NCBI RefSeq assembly: GCF_947179515.1
Contig: NC_067488.1
Location: 25,993,039 to 26,057,038, forward strand
DNA from: Apodemus sylvaticus
Taxonomy: Eukaryota; Chordata; Mammalia; Rodentia; Muridae
Direction of reading: 5' to 3'
Length of the DNA stretch: 64,000 nucleotides
A model generated the notes under the pieces. It ran no database searches and was not told the DNA's origin. It saw only the letters and a list, made by a program, of their open reading frames with translations. The position numbers and the translations under genes were made by a program. Below, one piece after another: positions 58,499 to 64,000 of this stretch (positions are counted from its first letter, which is position 1; every line of letters starts with the position of its first letter).

Positions 58499-59580
58499 GT
58501 CTGCAAGCACTTCTTGGCATCAGCAATAATAGTATCAGGGTTTTGGTGTCAGCAGATAGGATAGAGCCCTAGGTGGAGCAATTTCTGGATGGCCTTTCCT
58601 TCTGTCTTTGCTCCATATTTTGTCCCTGTATTTTCTTTAGACAGGAACTATTCTGGGTTAAAATTTTTGGTATGGGTGGGTGCCCCATTGCTCAACTAGG
58701 GGCCACATCTAGCTGCTGGAGGTGGTGTCTTCAGGTTCTATCTGCCCTCTACTGGGTATTTCAGCTAATGTCATCCACATGGGTCCTGGGAGCCTCTTGC
58801 ATCCCTGGTGTCTGGGAATCTCTAGTGGTTCCCTCTGTCTTCCCCAACTACATATTTCTATATCTCATGGCCCCCTTGTTTTCTCTCCTTCTCTTCCCAC
58901 ACCTGATCATGCCCCCCTTTTCCCTTCCCCTTTCTCCCCTACCCAGGCCCTCCCTCTCTCTGCCTCCTGTGATTATTTTGTTTCCCCTTCTAAGTGGGAA
59001 CAAAAGCATCCACACTTTGGCCTTCCTTTTTGTTAAGCTTCATATGATCTGTGAGTTGTATCATGAGTATTCTGAGCTTTTGGACTAATATCCACTTATC
59101 AGTGAGTATAGTCCTCTGAGAGTCTCTGCCAGCATATGATAAGACAGATGCAGATACTCATAGCCAACCACTGGACTGAGCAAGGGAACCTCAATGAAAG
59201 AGTTAGGGGAAGGAGTGAAGAGCTGAAGGGGATTGCAACCCCATAGGAAGAACAACAATATCAATTAACCAGCCCTCAGAGCTCCCAAGGACTAAACCAC
59301 CAACCAAAGAGTATACATGAGTTGATCCATGGCTCCCAATACATATGTAGCAGAGGATTGCCTTATCTGGCATCAATGGGAAGGGAGGCACTCGGTCCTG
59401 TGGAGGCTTGGTGCTCCAGCAAAGGGGATGCTAGAGCGGTGAGGCAGGAATGGGTGAATGGGTAGAGGACCACTCTCTTAGAAGCAAAGGAAAGGGGTTG
59501 TGGTGAGAGAGGTTTAAGGAGGGGAGACCAGGAAGGGGGACACCATTTGAAATGTAAATAAATAAAATAATTAATAAAAA
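58499..59580 (+). mobile_element. 5'-inverted (twin-primed) L1
   Basis: 58499-59109 is L1 3' UTR/ORF2-end sequence in minus orientation. 59110-59580 is the terminal L1 3' UTR in plus orientation, ending AATAAAATAATTAATAAAAA. Flanks AGTAAGTCCT (58489-58498) and AGTGAGTCCT (59581-59590) differ at one base and fit a TSD. A 171-codon frame at 58573-59088 lies in the inverted part and is not a gene. Confidence 0.88.
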
Positions 59581-59590
59581 AGTGAGTCCT

Positions 59591-60936
59591 ATGCATTTTG
59601 GTTTCTACCAAGGACTCCAGCAACCCTTGACCTATATGTTGAGAAGCTCAGACTCCTTCTATTCCCCTCAGTTTATAAAGACCTTAAGAACCAAATATAG
59701 TAATAACCATATTTTTAAGTTTTATAGAGTTTTCGTGCCTTTTTTGCTTTTACTTTTCCATCTCCTATTCCTCCAGTTTCTTGGCAGCCTAGCGAGTCCT
59801 TATTCATCTTGAAAGAGCTACTTCTGGCATCTGCACCCCTAAGGAATTTAATAATGCATCTCTTCCCTGTGATAAGCCATGTTCTGTTACATACCTGTTT
59901 TGCAGCTATCACTGGATTCCTCGTAATGATTTTCACACATGCCCTTATGTCCCACTAACAAAAATTTTAGGGTAACATTTACAACTTTCACATAGTTTAT
60001 GCCCAGAGTTTACTATGTCTCCTTGATCTACTAAAACTAGATCTGATTGACTAACTTGGGTCACAGGATACTTCACCCATCATGTGGCATAGGACATTCT
60101 CTGTAACTTAAATAGTGTAATCCATCCTGCAACTGAGGAGAAGGGAAGGAGACAGGACTGGAATTTATCAGGCTCCATGTAAGGTCTTCCAAGTCTAGAA
60201 GAACTAACAAATCCTGACCGTGAACAGCAAGAACACTCTACTAAACCTATTCTTCCCACCTATCAATGAGATTCCTGATTTTAAAGAATGGTTCAATCTA
60301 GAAGGTTGGGTATGAACCTACATATCAAGCCATCTACAATATTTCTTTTTGCAAGAAGTTGCATGTGGTCTTTTTAGTACACAAAGAACAAGGAGAGAAC
60401 TCCAGAAGGAACCTCTGAGATACATTTTTCCATGGGTGGAAGGTTGCAATGCTTTATTGCACATCAAGAGAATCTGTAAAACTCTGGATCAGATGCAACC
60501 CACCCAACTATAAAACTGTCGACAATATGATATCATTTATACTCATGTCTCAAATATTGTTTAGAACTGCCTATACAGGCTGGACAGCTTCCTTTCATGC
60601 CACCCATTCAAAAGTTTTATCATTTATCATTATACTTGGGGTTCCTTTGGAATATCGAACAAGAGTCTCTGTAGATAAAAGGAAAACACAGTAAATTCTC
60701 AGAAGCTTGCAAACAAGAAAGAGCCTGCACTCAGTGTTCTGGCTCCCTTTCCACATCACATATGTTTGTCGTGTTTTATCTCATTTATCCTGGGAGGGGA
60801 GGAAATCTCAGACTGAATATTACAAATGTATCTCTCCTTCTGAGCACCAAGATTTTAAAGGACCAAAAAAAGCAAATATTGCTTATTATTAATATGTTTT
60901 ACACAACTTCCTGACAAATATAAGTACAAGTATGAA
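59591..60936. other. No gene recognised
   Basis: Unrecognised sequence without a supported gene. Confidence 0.45.
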
Positions 60937-61003
60937 TGCACACATGTGTGCATATACATATACACATAATCATATGTGCATATGCACATATACATATGCA
61001 TTC
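60937..61003. repeat. Alternating purine-pyrimidine (CA/TA/TG) tract
   Basis: ACACATGTGTGCATATACATATACAC...CATATGTGCATATGCACATATAC style sequence: nearly strict purine/pyrimidine alternation with several short palindromes. Confidence 0.8.
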
Positions 61004-62267
61004 ACAGAGACATCATGCAATTCAAAGCACCTCTGGTGTGACTGGTAAACACCTTCAGATACTGGCAAAATGTTCTCAAGGACTATTGAAGCTAATACCT
61101 GACTCAGCTGTGCGAGTCTCTCATCATAAAGTCCACTTCAATATTCCCTCCTGACTCAAGGTTCACACTGCTTCTCTCAGGCCAAGTTGGACTGGTCACT
61201 CCAACTTGGTTCAGACTCACACTGTCAGATTTCCTTATTTCATTTTATCTTCCCCTCCTCCCCCCCCCCCCCCTGTTTATCACCTTAAGTAATGAGTGCT
61301 CTCTGGACAAAGTTCACAACCAGATGGAAAAAAAAATATGGAGAGGAATGTGTCATCTCTTTGTTCTCTCTAGACTCTAGACTAGACAAAGCATTCTAAA
61401 GACTGTTCCAAGTACAAGAAGACAGCAGGAAATTCCAGCTGGGAGAAATAGGAAACACAAAGGCCCAGAGGCAGGACCTGCTCTGCGATCCACAGGATCC
61501 ATAAAGGATGCCAGGGTGCTTGGAGATAGATTGTCAAGAAATGGTGGGGGCCTTAGGATTAAGGAAGATTTTGAATTTCACAGCGAAAGTCATAAAAACC
61601 CCAGGAAGATGTAGAGCCATGAAATTATCTCATTTTACCTTGGGAAGAATCCCTTTTTTATTAGGAAATAGCAGAGGAGATGGCTTCCGAATGAGAACTC
61701 CTGGAGCAGTGCAAGAAGAAAGGGCAATGCTTAGCCTGGATTGCGGTGAGCTGGGAAGGGGTAAACCTGCCAATGCACCTCAAGTGCTCAACATAGCCTC
61801 TTAGATGATAAAAACCCTTCCATAGAATGAGGCTGCTGTCATGAATATTGTTAATATTCGATCTTAATATAGGGCAAAGGTTGGAGATACAAATCATAAA
61901 GGTGGATCTTTGGCATAAAAGTGGCCACTTTCACTTCCTTACAGCATTTTAGATATGATTTTGGGAGATTGGAAAGGTTTGCCTTATATTTGTTATATTG
62001 TTATATTGTTAAGTTGAATGAAGTTGTACTATTTCTTTCTCTTCTTGGGGAGAAGGGGGCTCTACAAGGGTCTTTTTTTTCTTTATTCTTCACTCATTTA
62101 TACATTCCACCAAAACCCTCCTCTCCCTCCCCTCTTTTCAGTCTCCTCTACCACCCCTCTTCCCTAGATCATGCATTTCTTCAGAAAAGAGCAGGCCTCC
62201 CAGTGAGAGCAACATGATATAACAAGATGCAATAAGATTAGGAATAAACCCTCAGATCAAGGCTGGA
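61004..62267. other. No gene recognised; C-run
   Basis: A C15-type run at 61258-61273 is the only repeat that I can name. The 98-codon frames at 61508-61804 and 61921-62217 show no family resemblance. Confidence 0.45.
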
Positions 62268-62664
62268 TGAGGCAACTGGACAGGCTGTGGGGTCCCCAAT
62301 GGAGGAGCTGGAGGGTGGCCTGGAGAAGCATCATGGGAAGAACAACAATGTCGGTCACCCAGACACCCCAGGACTCCCAGGGACTAAACCATCAACCAAG
62401 GGGTACACATGGTTCCAGACAAAATGTGGCAGAGGAATGCCTTGTCCAGGCATCAGGGGGAGGAGTGGTCCTTAGTCAGGTGAAGGCTCAATAGATGCCC
62501 CAACAAAGGGAAATCTGGAGGGTGGAGAGGTGGGAGTGGCTCAGGTGAAGGGGCATATACTTGGAGGCAGGAGGTAGGAGGAGGGGTTGGGGGTTTAAGG
62601 GGAAGGGGGAAAATGGGAAAGGTTTTAGCATTTAAAATATAAATGAAGATTATACTCAATAAAA
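62268..62664 (+). mobile_element. 5'-truncated L1 3' UTR
   Basis: GGGGTCCCCAATGGAGGAGCTGG, CACATGGTTCC, the G-rich polypurine stretch, then CATTTAAAATATAAATGAAG and AATAAA with an A-run. Closely parallel to 32110-32520, so the same L1 subfamily. No convincing TSD seen. Confidence 0.9.
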
Positions 62665-62723
62665 AAAAAGCAGGCAAAAGAGTCAGACACCCCAATTCTC
62701 ACTGTAAGGAATCCCACAACAAC

Positions 62724-62725
<2 letters not shown>

Positions 62726-62775
<50 letters not shown>
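62726..62775. repeat. (GT)n microsatellite
   Basis: About 25 uninterrupted GT units. Confidence 0.95.
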
Positions 62776-62779
<4 letters not shown>

Positions 62780-63690
62780 GGCCTAGCACAGACTCAAGCA
62801 GGCTCTATGGTTGCCATTTTAATCTCTGGAAGGCCCTATGAGCACTGCTTAGTTGACTCTCTTGGCTGGGTTTTTCTGGTGTCCTTGACTCCTCTGGTTC
62901 CTAAAATCCCTCCTCTCCCTCTTCTCAGGAGTTTCCCACGCTCTTCCTAATATTTGGCTGTGTTCTCTGTATTTGCTTACATAAGCTTCTTGAGGAAGCC
63001 TCTCTGATGATGATTGGGCTAGGCACTGATCTATGCATATATCAGAATATCATCAGGAATCATTTCATTGACTTTTGTGTATGGGTGTCAGTTGTATTTG
63101 GCTCTACTCTAAGTCTCTGAGTCATCCAGCCCTGAAAAGAGAAAACAAAATAAAATTTGTGGGTGGACTCAGGGCTAGTGGAGATTGGAACAGGAAGGAT
63201 TAAGTGGAAGGCAGGGGCAGAGGGAGAGAGTACGGTAGAGGCAATGGAATAGGTGAGCTTTTAGGGGGCAAAGTGGAAATCCAATACAGTGGAAACTCCC
63301 TGGGACCTATGAGGGAGACCCTAATAAGGAGTCCTAGTAATGGAGGATATGGAGGCTGAATGAGCACCTTCTGTAACAGGCTAGGCTCCCAGTGGTGAAA
63401 CTAAGACAGCAACTCAGCCACAAACCCTATGACTCACAACATGTCCTGCCTGCAAGATGGGTGGGACAATTGTGTTTCAGAGCTTGTAGGAATAGCCAAG
63501 TAATGACTGGTCTAATTTGAGGTCCAAACCATGACAGGAAATCAATGCCCAACATAGCCTGTATGGCCAAGATTTGGAAGCTGGATGGAAAAGTTGCAAT
63601 ATTTCTAGCACCAACCAGGAAAGTGGTGCAAGAAATTCTGGTTTTCCTTTTGGGATTTCTATTTTATAGCATAAATGCTATCTTCTGTAG
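62776..63690. other. No gene recognised
   Basis: Unrecognised sequence. Confidence 0.45.
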
Positions 63691-64000
63691 TTCTAAATGC
63701 TATAACAAAACACTATATGCCTATTACTTTAAATAACATTTATTTTCTCACACTTCTACAAAAGAGAAATCCTAGATCAATGTGATAGCAGATTCTCTTC
63801 TTGTAGAGACTTTTATGGGTTTTAGAAGCCATTACTCACATATACTCACATGGCCTTGCTTCTGTGCATCACCAAGGTAATGATGGAGAACATGGCATGT
63901 CCTCTGGAGCATCTTCTTATAAGAACATTTATATCAGTTAGTTTTCTACCAATGTGACTTGACATGAGTTTGAGGCGTACCTCTGAGAGAAGAAACTAAA
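63691..64000. repeat. Possible ancient mammalian interspersed repeat
   Basis: CTATAACAAAACACTATATGCC...TTATTTTCTCACACTTCT, later CTCACATGGCC and CTTCTTATAAGAAC: an order of phrases typical of an old, widespread mammalian repeat that I cannot name. It may run off the window. Confidence 0.4.

Noticed and set aside
58573..59088. 171-codon plus-strand frame
   Set aside because: It lies wholly in the inverted part of a twin-primed L1 (antisense 3' UTR).

Overview
This window is nuclear DNA of a murid rodent, most likely rat. B2, B3 and B4 SINEs, Lx and younger L1 LINEs, rodent LTRs and many CA/GT/GAAA microsatellites point to a murid. The repeated coiled-coil blocks in the ORF1 of the younger L1 favour Rattus over Mus. 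I see no intact host protein-coding gene, rRNA, tRNA, CRISPR array or operon. The window reads as intergenic or deep-intronic sequence built from successive transposon insertions.

Layout. Bases 1-12600 are mostly unrecognised sequence with old L1 (Lx) tails on the minus strand, a B2 SINE and a rodent medium-reiteration repeat. At 12961-13649 lies a 5'-inverted (twin-primed) L1 with a perfect 13-bp target-site duplication (TSD). At 14444-15012 (+) and 22881-23459 (-) lie two inverted solo LTRs of one family, each with a 4-bp TSD. At 24900-25107 is a broken fragment resembling the 5' UTR and first codons of Arhgap17/Arhgap44.

Bases 25881-31231 hold a complete-ended but internally defective betaretrovirus-like endogenous retrovirus (ERV). 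It has two LTRs, a 6-bp TSD, a lysine-tRNA-type primer site, Gag matrix, protease with G-patch, the start of reverse transcriptase, an env transmembrane tail and a polypurine tract. Between env and the 3' LTR are repeated short motifs like those of the constitutive transport element (CTE) of type D simian retroviruses.

Bases 44993-57355 are a set of nested insertions. A B2 SINE is split by a full-length plus-strand L1. That L1 is split in ORF2 by a younger full-length minus-strand L1, and that one carries a 72-bp twin-primed L1 insertion. Each of the three junctions has its own TSD. The outer L1 also carries a 256-bp (GAAA)31(GGAA)15(GAAA)18 tract, and the inner L1 supplies the unexpanded version of the same ORF2 site.

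The rest holds truncated or inverted L1 3' ends (31672-32528, 33455-34320, 58499-59580, 62268-62664), SINE remnants, simple repeats and unrecognised DNA. Nothing encodes a pathway. The interest lies in the retroelement structures, the CTE-like region of the ERV and the nested L1 chronology.
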